Positions 1-10,590 of a DNA stretch of 64,000 nt are shown here, piece after piece. The first letter of the stretch is position 1. Each line of letters opens with the position of its first letter. Location: positions 1,674,968 through 1,738,967 of the forward strand of contig CAJFCJ010000009.1 of NCBI GenBank assembly GCA_904063045.1, written 5' to 3'. Under the pieces are notes generated by a model. The model made no database searches and was not told the DNA's origin. It saw only the letters and a list, made by a program, of their open reading frames with translations. This DNA is from Dimorphilus gyrociliatus. Its lineage: Eukaryota > Annelida > Polychaeta > Dinophilidae. The position numbers and the translations under genes were made by a program.

Positions 1-640
1 AGAAGTATCTATAGCCTATTGGGTACACAGGCATTTAAAATTATATACTTTTCCACCAAAGTATATGCCTTTTTCAACACCAAGAAGAGATGAGTTTGTT
101 TTTTTTTCGTACAATATTTTTTAAAGAAATTATTAATTATCTCTTCCCTCCTTGTTATTCAGGTGGTCAAAATATGGCTTTAATAATGATACATATTGCA
201 AAGAAGTCAGAAAAATACCTCCATATAGTTCCGATTGGTATTATCACGACCTTTTTGATTTTAGTTTGGTCGACACAATAATGCATCATTACGATAGCAA
301 ACACTACGTTATTCATGACCATTCTAAAGCTCATGGTTTAACCGTAAGATTGGATCATGGAAGAACTTTTTGTTCTTTATCTTTAGACGAATACGATGTA
401 TTTTTAGTACCAATAACACAATGTTGTAAAATTCGTAAGAAAACTTGGAAAACTATTGAAAATTTTGAAGAAGGAGATATATCTAATAGGTTGAAGCAAT
501 CACTTAAAACTGATCCAATTGCTCCAATTCTTTTGGATGCATGGTATCCAGTTATAGAAAGAAGATTAAAGAAAATTAAAGAAGTAATAACAAAATGTGC
601 AGATGCCAATGGTTGGGATAACGTTTTAGTAACTGCATAA
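1..640 (+). CDS. FAM20B: FAM20B-like secretory-pathway kinase, 3' end only
   Basis: This is the C-terminal part of a FAM20-family kinase, whose 5' exons lie before the window. Two exons are visible, 1-93 and 163-640, joined across a 69-nt intron (gtttgt...ttcag) in phase 2. The family fingerprint is clear: TYCKEV-x2-IPPYSS, a DSKHY catalytic-loop equivalent (DRHHY in vertebrates), LDHGRTF at the metal-binding Asp, QCCKIRKKTW, and a tail aligning with the FAM20B end ...DPISPVL...VLVED. FAM20B phosphorylates xylose in the glycosaminoglycan linker in the Golgi; FAM20C phosphorylates secreted proteins. The CCxIRxxTW stretch and tail fit FAM20B better. The Arg of DRHHY is Ser here, and the Gly of SFG is Cys, so the active site is diverged, although both catalytic Asp positions remain. 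Family assignment is firm; the subfamily is likely. Confidence 0.85.
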
Positions 641-986
641 TATTTTATTAATATTCCGATTTTAATAAATTTTTTGTTTTAATGTAATTAGATTTACTGT
701 CTATCTTTTTTAAGTCAATTGCTGCAATATTATACAGTATATGTAAATTTTGTCGGATATGTAATATTAGTGTAAACGAAAATCTTTACCAAATCTACAT
801 CCTGAATATCATGGCCCTCATACATGTAAAGTCCTATTTTTTTTTCTATGAATAGAAAATAAAATGAATTGATTGAAAATTTTGAATTGATATCTTCTGA
901 TTTGTTCTCATATCTTATTTCTTTTCTTTTTTAATAGAAAGCATAACAATAACAATAGAAATTTTTCGTATAAAACGAATATTTTC
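641..986. other. convergent 3' ends of FAM20B-like and C9orf72
   Basis: This 346-nt AT-rich spacer lies between two convergent genes and should contain both 3' UTRs. An AATAAA at 858-863 on the + strand is a plausible poly(A) signal for the upstream gene. I see no coding sequence or structured RNA here. Confidence 0.6.
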
Positions 987-3107
987 TCAAAATGCTGAAA
1001 ATGTCTCTTGTAGATGTTCCATTTTCTTTCTTGAATCGCCAAATATTGTATTATATATTCCAGGACATATATATTCCGATCTAGCTAATACTATATAAAA
1101 ATCTCCAGGCTTATTCAGATCCAAAATGTCTCTTAACATTCTCCAATCGACCTTTTCGCCTCTAAAATAAAATAAGACGAGATCAGTTTAATAAAAGTGG
1201 ACTTAACCTTTAACATAGAGATATTAATAATAATTGGATAGCACTTACTTCATATCCTTAATTAATTTAACCAGAGTAACCGATTTTAAGTCTAAAACAC
1301 CTATGAAATTTTCGATATGTCTCTTCCTAATTGATTCGACCTCAGATAAAGTACTCATCTTTACGAAAACAGATAAACATATAATAATATATTTATGCTG
1401 TATATACAAACATTAAATATATAAAATACCTCTGTTAAAAATTGAGTAACAAGAGTCTCTTCTTCGCGGCATTTAGCGAGCTCTAACCTTTTGAATAAAT
1501 GAATCAGATATACTACTGATAAAGAATTTATACCTTATTTAATTATATAATTAATCATATTATGAATATCTATACTTACTTATCAATAAAAACTGTCTCG
1601 TGCAGATTGAAGTTTTCCCACAGTGCTATTGCTTCTGCTTTAGCCACAGCTTGATGAGTTCCCTTAAACTTTTCAAATAAAAATGTAGTACTAACAGTCT
1701 TCGTTTGTAGGTCTATGATTGCTCTTGGTTCATCAGACGCATATATATTAATTAACAGCGAATTTGACTTGAAATTATTCTAGAAATTAAACAGAAAAAA
1801 AACGATTGAATATTAAATGATTAGAAGCTTATCGATTTAACTTACTTTATCAATAATTATACCCTGTAGAGATATATCTGGTGTAAAAGTATTCTTTATT
1901 AATGTTGTTGCAGTTTTTCTTCTATTTTCACTCATCATACTACTTAAAGTATGTAGAAACTATATTTTATATATATATATAAAAAAATTATTAAGTTTTG
2001 ATAGTATTCTATTATATTTATAATATAATTATTCTATTATTTACCTGATCTATTTCACTAGCATATTGACCAAATACTATTGCGTTACAATTGCATATGA
2101 GAAAGGAATATATAGCCTTCTTTAACAAGTCATCCGATAACATTGAAGTATTAAAAAAAGTTCGTTGACTCTTTAAAAAATAATTTGAATAATAGATTAA
2201 TTATGATTTAATTAATTATTATTATTAATTACATTTATTTCTTTCGGAAAAGAATATTTTGATAAATAGCTTAAGCCCAGTAGAAATTCCTTTAGCATTC
2301 CAGTTATACTTTGACAAGCCTTCTCCAAATTAACCTAAGTATATGATATATTAAAAATAGTTTGAATAATATTGTAAAAGTTAAAAAATTATGAAATACT
2401 TTATGCATTAATATTCTCAATTTATGAATTATCCTTCTTATCCAATTTGACCAAAATTCATGTATTTGCAGGAAAAATGAAAGATTTTCTGTACTCATTA
2501 ATAATACTAGACTATGAATAGCCATTTTAACTGGAGTTGATAAAGCACCAAATAAATGGGAATTTACTGATAACGATTGCTCTTGAATTGAGTAAATTCT
2601 ATAGTCATCCTCATTGACAAAGGGATCTCTAGATATTTCTGAACTGAGGGTTAATTTAGCAGTATATTTTAAAACTTTTGTAGATGTTTTATTGAGTTTA
2701 TCTGTTTTAAGGAGAACATTCGTTAATAATTGTCAAATACGAAACGGCTTTTAATTCAATACTATTTCTGTACTTATAGCTATTGTCTTACAGAGAAACA
2801 AAGTAGATCAATTAGGCCTAGCTTTAAGATTATTATTCTTTTCATAAACTATAGTACAGTAATTAATAATTTTTATAAATTTTCAATAAGGAGAAACCGT
2901 TAGTCAATTATTTTGGTATAATTATTATCATATGACTTTAAAAAGCTGCTAATTAAGATGGGAAATTTTACCGCTAGAAGTCCATATATTCCTTGCTTGA
3001 GGACCAATTATATCATTCCACTGACATAGCACCATGGATATTAAACTACATTCGTTAAATTCATCTACTTCTGTAAATGACAAGACTTTATCACAGCTTT
3101 GAGACAT
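987..3107 (-). CDS. C9orf72: C9orf72 homologue (longin/DENN-like protein)
   Basis: Nine exons join in phase to give about 440 residues (human about 481): 3107-2972, 2701-2400, 2334-2233, 2170-2045, 1959-1846, 1779-1580, 1487-1430, 1358-1249 and 1161-987. Diagnostic stretches are WNDIIGPQARNIW near the N-terminus (human YWDNILGPRVRHIW), a segment matching TELSFYLPLHR...HIIRKGRIWMHK, and a C-terminal KPGDFYIVL...PGIYNTIFGDSRKKMEHLQETFSAF in place of human KPGLHSFIFGR...DVLMTF. The vertebrate protein forms a complex with SMCR8 and WDR41 that acts as a GAP for small GTPases and controls autophagy and lysosomes. The first ATG follows directly on an AT-rich leader and the reading frame is intact. 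The neighbouring CPLANE2 gene is on the same strand about 130 nt upstream. Confidence 0.92.
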
Positions 3108-3237
3108 AATTCTTCAAATTAAACAACAAATGGCTCATGAAAACACTCGAAATATTCTTTAGCGCCAGTGAAAACTGGTTAAGAAAATTTTGGCCAAAAC
3201 TTGTTTGAAAATTATATTTATAAAATAAATAAATATT

Positions 3238-4025
3238 CTAAGAATTACGCAATATCACATCTCTATCATACAGTGTATCGCATATGGAATTCAAAATACC
3301 AGAAATTGACAATAATTCAGATAATCCGTTTTCGGATGGTGAACTGTTAGTAATTTTAAGGACGTTAATTTTCCAATGATCAGTGAACGATCTAATATCG
3401 TCGACAGAAACTGCTGAACGATGGTGTAAATCCAATTTTGTACCCATAACTATCTTGGTACAGTCATTTTCAGGTTTTAAGATACGGGAAAACATTCCCG
3501 GAACGTCCTGCCAACTTGCCCTGTCGGTGAAGGAAAAGATGAATATAACTCCATCAACCTGAAAAATAACAAATTTATCTTTTAAGGCAAAATTCTTGTT
3601 AATATATTCTTGTTATTCTTTACATTATTTGTGCACGAATCCAGTAGATAATCAAATTTCTTCAATACTCCTTCGCCAGCCTCCCATAGTTGTAATTTAA
3701 AGATTATTGGCGATTTTTCTTCTAATAATTTAACTGGCCAGTATAAATGATTAACTTCGATGCCAGCAGTTTCTGTATGTTTTAAAGGAATCTCCGATCC
3801 AAGTAATTTTCGGATGGTGGACGATTTTCCTACAGATCTTCTTCCCACAAGGAACAATTTATAAGCATATTCGGAAGGACTTCCCGGAAAACATGGCCTC
3901 TCTAAATAGGAATAAACTTTCCTCTTTCCTGAATGTTTATCTGTAAGAACTTCTAAGAAGCGCCGGCCTTCATCAGTATGCAGCCAATCCGGTGAAACAT
4001 GCTTCATCTTGTTGTTTATAAACAA
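3238..4025 (-). CDS. CPLANE2: CPLANE2/RSG1, Rab-like small GTPase
   Basis: Two exons, 4025-3624 and 3558-3238, are separated by a 65-nt intron and encode about 240 residues (human RSG1 258). The N-terminus has PDWLHTDEGRRFL (human PNWHESAEGKEYL), the YLERP motif, and a P-loop GRRSVGKS. Further on are the switch-region TETAGIEV, the LWEAGEGVLKKFDYLLDSC stretch that replaces the usual DxxG region, and VIFIFSFTDRASWQDVP followed by MGTKLD as the NKxD equivalent. CPLANE2 works with INTU, FUZ and WDPCP in basal-body maturation and recruitment of intraflagellar transport proteins, so it implies motile or sensory cilia. A second in-frame ATG lies six codons downstream (4007); the longer start is kept because the human protein also has a short leader before this region. 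Confidence 0.93.
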
Positions 4026-4396
4026 GCTAGGCTCGCACTGATTTAGTTAAGTAGGACTGCACTATTGTTTTATTTTGAATATTAACGTCTTTTAAAATTC
4101 TATAAAATAAGATTATTTAGGTTCATCAATCCTATTAATTACTTGAAATAATTAAAAATTCTATTATTTGGTTTATTAAATTTAAGAGGCAAACGAATGT
4201 ACGCTTTATTAGTTAAAAGAAAAGAAAAGAAAGCAACACGACATTTATGAAACGTATAGAATTTTTAGATAGACTTTAAACTACATTATCTTTTTTTTTT
4301 ACATAGGAAAATAATAAATATTATTACATCAACTGTTTGAAAATCTTTTAAGACGTGTAGTCGGAAATAGTTCTTCGCAAAGATTCTATTACGTTA
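4026..4396. other. spacer between CPLANE2 and a small membrane-protein gene
   Basis: This 371-nt AT-rich gap holds the CPLANE2 promoter side and the 3' UTR of the gene at 4397-4881, which is on the same strand. No open reading frame or clear motif stands out. Confidence 0.5.
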
Positions 4397-4881
4397 TCAG
4401 CAATCTTGGCTTTCAACAGTTGTTGCTCTTTTATAGGTCATCGAATGAGGGGGAAGTGAAGAGAAAGGATTTAAAATTGCATTGTTATTGTTCTTACTTC
4501 TTTTCTTTAGAAAGTATATAATACTTAGAGACAAGATAAAAATAATGCTAATAAATCCAGTTGAATATAGAAGTATATCCGATTTTCTACCTTCTATACT
4601 GATTATATATACTGTTTATATCAGATAGAAATCTTATAAATAAAAAATTTACTTTACATTTTTATATCTACTTGTTCATTCAATTGATCTTTCCTTGATA
4701 AAATTTGATCCAGATTATCTCCTTCACTTTCCAAAGAATCGATATCACGTTTAAAAACGATACCTGTATTATATTTTGAATCTAGATCGAATATTCTTGA
4801 ATAATTTACTATTGAGAAACTATAACAAATTTTCAATACTGCTAAGAATTTTAGTAAATTATAAATGTTAAGAGAATACAT
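4397..4881 (-). CDS. small single-pass type I membrane protein, unrecognised
   Basis: Exons 4881-4658 and 4598-4397 join in phase 2 across a 59-nt intron and give 141 residues. The N-terminus is hydrophobic (LLKFLAVLKICYSFSIV) and looks like a signal peptide. A short acidic ectodomain follows, with KRDIDSLESEGDNLDQILSRK and no cysteine pairs. One membrane segment, LLYSTGFISIIFILSLSIIYF, is followed by the stop-transfer KKRSK and a roughly 30-residue cytoplasmic tail ending SMTYKRATTVESQDC. I do not recognise the family. The KR in VFKRD could be a convertase site, which is inference. It lies between CPLANE2 and CDK2AP1 on the same strand. The splice join is supported because the membrane segment appears only in exon 2 and in frame. 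Confidence 0.7.
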
Positions 4882-5128
4882 GATCTACTTAAAAAAATAA
4901 TATTTTCCACTTTGTTTTTTTAAAAAAAAAGGGTGAAGTCATTTTATTTTCTTCATAGTTTTATTTAATACGCTTTATTGAAACTTTAAAAAAAAGGAAG
5001 TCTTTACAATACTTAATTAGGAGAACAAAACATGAACTTTTTCAAAAGAGGTTAATTTGTTTTTATAAGAACTTATAGATGACAGAAAAAGTAACCCTAT
5101 TCTATACTATATCTAAAATTCTATATCT

Positions 5129-5482
5129 TTAAGATCTAGCGTTTTTACCGCATTCAATCAAACATTCTCGTACTAGCAGCTTGGCTTGAGCAATTCCTTT
5201 CTTTAGTCTTTCCGAACTGGATTTATTTCCAGCGTAAGTGGGTCTAATATCATTTCCGATATCCTCGATAACTTCCAATAATTGAGAATATTTACTCATC
5301 CCTTGTACGTCTCTTGGTGGTTTAGGAGCAGCAAGAGAATTGAGAGATGAACCTGGAGGAGGCGTTCTCCTAACGGCTTTTGCTGGTGGAGTGTTCTTAA
5401 GTTGTCCAATTCGAGGAGTTGCGGGAGTTACAGGAGTTGTTGGAGTAGACATTTCAGAATTATTTGGTAGTTGTTCCGACAT
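5129..5482 (-). CDS. CDK2AP1: CDK2-associated protein 1/2 (DOC-1), NuRD subunit
   Basis: A single exon encodes 117 residues, against 115 for human CDK2AP1. The N-terminal half is low-complexity and rich in Thr and Pro. The C-terminal half carries the family signature: [34 protein letters not shown], then ARN-type ending [14 protein letters not shown] (human VRECLAETERNARS). DOC-1 proteins bind CDK2 and are stable subunits of the NuRD chromatin-remodelling complex, where the conserved C-terminal helices mediate the contact. The first ATG is the natural start. Human family members have introns, and none is seen here. A GCGGGAAA sequence near 5894-5901, upstream of the gene, resembles an E2F site, which would suit a cell-cycle factor; that is inference. 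Confidence 0.95.
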   Translation of the reverse strand: MSEQLPNNSEMSTPTTPVTPATPRIGQLKNTPPAKAVRRTPPPGSSLNSLAAPKPPRDVQGMSKYSQLLEVIEDIGNDIRPTYAGNKSSSERLKKGIAQAKLLVRECLIECGKNARS

Positions 5483-6476
5483 ATTGCAAGTGGTAGTTAA
5501 CTTTAGATATAAGAAATAATGTATATATAAGTGATTTCCACTCTTTGCGAATGAAGACTGATGAGAACTTGAGATTGTCTACAAGTTCTCTTCGTATTTT
5601 ATTTAACGCCAAATTAAACTGATAAGGCAGCCATCGCATTAAAATGCATAAATACCCTTATCTTATCCATATTAACAAATGCTGGACATTGCAATAAAGA
5701 ATTAATAAAAGATCATATAAATACTGTAAAGCGTTTTTAATAACATACAGCTGAATGTTAAATTACCTCTTCCGTATATTTCCTTTCTTCTTTCAAGCAG
5801 AACTATTTGATTACGTCAAATTCGTGTCTGTAATCCAAATGAAACTGTCATAGAATAACATGAGAAATATAATACGAAAGCAATCTACCCAGGGCGGGAA
5901 ACTTAAATTAGAGAGTTTTCGATCATTTGTATTGTTTTATCTATTAATTGCTTTGTAAACAAACCTTACAATTAACACAGAGGGGGGAGAGAAAGGGTGA
6001 GTGTCTTAAAAATTGGATACAATTAGACCATCGATAACGCTTGACCAAGCAGGTGAGATGATAAGCAAATCGTTATCAATTTTCTAGAATTTATCTTACT
6101 ACTCGACAACTCCCATCTAAATATGGTTTAGTTATTAATCAGAGGATAAAGAACAATAAGGTAAAATTACGAAAAATTGGCTAAAATACAGAATAAGAAT
6201 GATTATAGCATATTTAGGAGATTTAAACTAGCTCAGAAGTTTATATGAAGTACTAGCTGGTAGCTGTATTATTTAGGAAGAAAATATTGATAAATTATGG
6301 AACAATTTATAGAACGTAGATGTCATAAACAGCAATTTATGTTATCGGCGGGAGATGGAGATAAACTGGTTCCATGGGGAGAAGACTGGCTCCCTGTCTA
6401 ATCACATGTATAGAGTACTGGGGAAGATTGGTGGTTGCTGGGTATAGTGATTTTTCAATCGCTACAAATCTAAAAT
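5483..6476. promoter_or_regulatory. divergent spacer between CDK2AP1 and MBOAT7
   Basis: About 1 kb separates two divergently transcribed genes. It contains a GGCGGGAAACTT stretch near 5893, similar to an E2F site, and a GGGGGGAGAGAAAGGG run near 5982. I see no supported coding sequence. A short open frame on the minus strand at 6337-6528 overlaps the MBOAT7 start and is not convincing. Confidence 0.4.
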
Positions 6477-8240
6477 ATGTCAAAAGATGACTGGATTTAT
6501 TTATTTCTTCTATTTTTATCAATACCACTTGGTTTCCTAACAGCTAAACTACCTTCTGGTGTTATTAGAAAATTATTTTCAACATTCGTTGGTTTGCTTT
6601 TTACAGTTTGTGTTTGTGGCAATGAAACAATACATTCAGTAATTACTGTTGTAGTAAATTGTCTTATTATTAAGGTTTTCCATAAACAGGGGTTAGTGTC
6701 GTTATATAATTGTTACCATTTCTAATATAATTTCAATTATTATATACAGATTAAGTCATATAGTAAGCTTTATATGGTGCTTTGGTTATTTGGGTATATT
6801 TAGAACACTTCATTTATTAGGAGTGCAAGAAAATCCTGTATCTGGTCACTCTAATGCTATACAACTATTTATAACTTTAAGGGTAAGTTTTTATTGGATT
6901 TGTTACGTATAAATACTATAAATCGTTAACTATAAATGAAATATAATAACAAACAAAGATGATTGGATTATCATTCGAAATACACGATTCAATCACCTTG
7001 AAAAAGAAATTGAAAGAATTACCGAACGATGAAAAATTAAACTTAAAAATGAAATATACGTCGATATTTCCTGGAATTTTCAGTATGTTTTGCTACGGTT
7101 ATAGCTTTACCGGACTTTTATCTGGTAAGATTATAATATAATGTTCTTTTATTCTTTTTTTATATGATTCAGACACTATAATATTCTTATTTAATTAACA
7201 AAAAAGGTCCTTACTACAAATATCGAACATATATCGATATGATTACAACTAATACATCTATTCAACGAACGGAAATGATAATCAATAAAATGATCTCAAT
7301 GATACCCATTGCCATAATATATTTAATAGTTTCAAAATTATACAATATACATGTAAATATTCAATTTTAAAGATACTTTATATTCGTAAATTGTTAATTG
7401 TTATTTTATTCTATTTCTTATCGATTTTTGTTGTTTTTTTTTAGGATTTTGAACAACCCGGTTGGGATGATTATTCGCTGCTTTACAAAATGGCTTTTAT
7501 GTTCCCTGCATTTATAGTATTTAGAACGAGATTATATATTGCCTGGCTTTTAGGCGAAGTTATGTGTATAGCTAGTCTGTTGGGAGCTTATCCGAAAGAA
7601 GCTGAAAGTTCATCTGGATACGGACCTAGAAATTTGGAAAAGTTAGATAAAGTTTTATCCGACGATAAAGAGATTATTTATGATTTTGAAACTATAAGAA
7701 GTATTGATTTCTACTTAACCGAATTAGCTCCAACCGTTAAAGAAGGAATGAGAGGTTGGAACATGAGTGTTCAATTCTGGTTAGCGTCATGCGTCTATAA
7801 AAGAGTCCAGTTTGGTGGTTATATCTTTGGGTTTGTATTTTATAAATTAATACGTTAATTATTAATCTTTCATAATAACACAATATAGAGCATTTATCAC
7901 GATGAGTGTCAGTGCATTCTGGCACGGAATACATCCAGGATATTATTTAAGCTTTCTAACTATCCCTCCAAATCTACTCTCCGAAAATATTATGAGAAAA
8001 GCATTAAGATCTAAGAAAACCGAAAGAATTTTCGATTGGCTATGTTGGTTCTGTAAGATGAGAAGTTTTGAATATATGAATATGGGATTTTGTCTTCTTA
8101 CTTTTCAAAGTACCGTGAATTTTTGGAAAAGTACCTATTTTTGTGGCCATCTTTTCATTCTATCTTTCATTATTATTGGATCTATTATTAATAATTTAGG
8201 CTTAAGTTTGAACAAACAAAAGAAACATAATTTAGAATGA
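6477..8240 (+). CDS. MBOAT7: MBOAT7/LPIAT1 lysophosphatidylinositol acyltransferase
   Basis: Six exons (6477-6691, 6750-6882, 6959-7124, 7207-7352, 7445-7830, 7889-8240) give about 465 residues (human 472). The start MSKDDWIYLFLL matches human MSPEEWTYLVVL. Other diagnostic stretches are FGYLGIFRTLHLLG, GPYYKYRTYIDM, DFETIRSIDFY, MRGWNMSVQFW with the MBOAT Asn, and SAFWHGIHPGYYLSFLTIP with the catalytic His. The enzyme transfers arachidonate to lysophosphatidylinositol in endoplasmic-reticulum-derived membranes (Lands cycle), setting the acyl composition of phosphoinositides. Several membrane segments are evident. All splice phases agree, and the predicted join YIFGAFITMS aligns with human without a gap. 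The convergent ODAD1 gene begins its stop codon only 26 nt downstream. Confidence 0.96.
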
Positions 8241-8265
8241 ATTTTTGTACTTTTATTTAAAAATA

Positions 8266-10432
8266 TTAATAACTTTGTTTGTCAGCTTTTCTCTTCTTTC
8301 TAAATCTCGTTGGAGACTGACTGGATTTTTTATTCAACTGAGTTTTTTTTTGTGTTAATGATGCAATCTGAAATTTAGAATTTACAATAAATTTTTCAAG
8401 TTTTCTTACTCTATCTTTCTTTACCTTTTGCCTCATATTTTCAACGGAGATTGGCATCTTTATATCATTGTGTTTGGTATCGTAGGATTTTGCTAAAACT
8501 TCTTCGTCTGATGATATAAATTCTAGATTTTTGTCAAGATCGGTATAAGAAATCGACGGTACAATGACAGCTGATTGTTTTTTGCCAACTGTCCTTGCTA
8601 TAATTGGTACTACAAATTGGCTTTGTTTGGAGGGATTATGTAAAAGATCTTTTTGCTCATAGTAATAAGCCATAGAGATAATCTCATTTACCCTTTGCTC
8701 TAAAATACCTAAGAATATCATAACATTCGATGGTTTTAAATCATCCGAATCTAGCATTTCGTGTAGAATTGACCTATCACATTCAGAAACATGTAGTAAA
8801 TTTTCAATATGTCGCTTTAAATCATTAAATTGCGTATTTATTGAGAAAAATTTCCTCTTAACCTCTTCAGCCTCTTCATTTATCTCTGATAACTCTTTTT
8901 TTAGATCTTCAAAATTACTCTTCCTTTCAAAATTAACAATTGTATCTTCATTATTCAATAAACCTTTTCGTAATTTATATTTTGTTGCTTGTTGCCTTAG
9001 CATCTCAATTTCGGAGTGTAATTCTTCAACTAGCTTAAAGAGGGCAAAATTTTTCTCTTCGTAACCTCTATAATTTTCTATAACAACTTCAATTTCATCT
9101 TCATTTGTGACTGCTCTTATTTGTTCAAAAGCATCTTCGTAACTTTGAATAAGTTCTCTTTCGTTTTTCATCGGTTCTGATTCGGCTGTTTGAATTTTTC
9201 TCTTGGCTTCTTCAATTGATTTCAAGCTTTCGCGATCATTATTCTTAGTCAACATAAAGTTTTTCATTTTTTCATCGTGAAGTATTATTCTTTGTAAATC
9301 TTTCAATTCCGTTTCGTGATTATATCTATCTTTTTCAAATCGCTCTTTTAAAGCGGCAATCTTAACTCTATATTCATCTCTCTGCTCAAAAGCTATCTTT
9401 GATTCTTCCATATCTTCGATCATCTTTGACCGACAATCTTCAAGTTCATTAAATAGTTTCGTATAAATAGTTTCATAGTTTTTTCTCTTTTTCTGTAGAT
9501 TATCTATAGCTTCTCTATACTCTCGATTGCGAGTTAAAGTCTTATTAAATCGTACTTGAATCTTAAATAATCAATATTTTTCAATGCAATTTATATATAT
9601 CGAAACAGTTAAATTACAATTATTAATTACTGAATGTAATCTATCCTTAAGAGTTTTCGCCTCTAATTCTAGCTTTTGCATTTGTTCAATATCAAACCTA
9701 CTACTATTGCCAAATCCTGTTTTACGTCGATTTTGAATGCTCTTTTCTAAAACTTGATACTAAACATTTCAAAATGAAGATTTTCATTTTTCAAGTACAA
9801 GTATCTAATTACCTCGTAATCCATTTCATCAATTTTCTCCCTTTCCCATAAAATCGAAGTTACAAGTTCTCTTATAATATCGTAAAGGTTCATTATTTTG
9901 TTAGATAGCCTATAGTTTTTATTTAGAACAATATAGGAATGTTATACTTTTCTCTTTAAATGGACTACTAACCCAGATTGATGATTTGTATTGTCTTTGT
10001 TTTGTATGAGTACTGATTGAATATTTAAATTCACTTCTTCTTTTTCTAATTGTTCTAATGCTGCTCTGTCGATAAGTCAAGTTTTTGATTAATGAAATCT
10101 TAAGTATACTTTAAAAAATCAACCTACATTCTTCTCTTTTGTTTGGCATTGTATACTTTACTAACTTGTTGATTACATTGAATCATTCGCCTATAACCTT
10201 GCTGTAGTCTGTATAATTCGTCATCCAGAGCTTGACCCTCAATCAGCTCATCAACATCTGATATCTCTTGTTTATTACTCTTAGACATTAGTCTATCTAT
10301 TTGTTTTTCTTTTTCAGACTTTGACTTTTTACCAAGGGATTCTAACTGTTCCAATTTATCCAAGGCGCGTTCAAGTTCCTTAGTTGAGGTAACATCTTTA
10401 GGTCCGGCAGTATTTAAACTAGATCTTATCAT
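8266..10432 (-). CDS. ODAD1: outer dynein arm docking complex coiled-coil protein (ODAD1/CCDC63 family)
   Basis: Five exons (10432-10128, 10065-9973, 9909-9813, 9759-9631, 9561-8266) encode about 639 residues, close to human CCDC114/ODAD1 (670). Almost the whole protein is predicted coiled coil. Family markers are LTRNREYREAIDNL, AFEQRDEYRVKIAALKE, ILHDEKMKNFM, and FEQIRAVTNEDEIEVVIENYRGYEEKNFALFKLVEE, which parallels IQAVTGEDDLELLVTRF...EDRNFALFNFV in ODAD1. These proteins tether outer dynein arms to ciliary doublet microtubules. Invertebrates often have one gene for the ODAD1/CCDC63 pair, so the symbol is a family label. The C-terminus is basic and serine-rich. An upstream ATG at 10486 is in frame but would add 18 hydrophobic residues, so 10432 is preferred. 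Confidence 0.9.
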
Positions 10433-10590
10433 TTTGAAAGGGAATAAATAAAATAATATTACAAGTCTTTTTTTAAAATACTTCAATTGACATCATTTAT
10501 TTAATAAGCTAACTGAACAGTATAAATAATTAAGAAAAATTGTAATTCTGCAGGTTTGATATGAAAAAAGAGATGAACGCTAAAATATCT

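Noticed and set aside
1234-1416. Plus-strand open frame
   Set aside because: It lies antisense across exons 8 and introns of C9orf72 and has no recognisable similarity.
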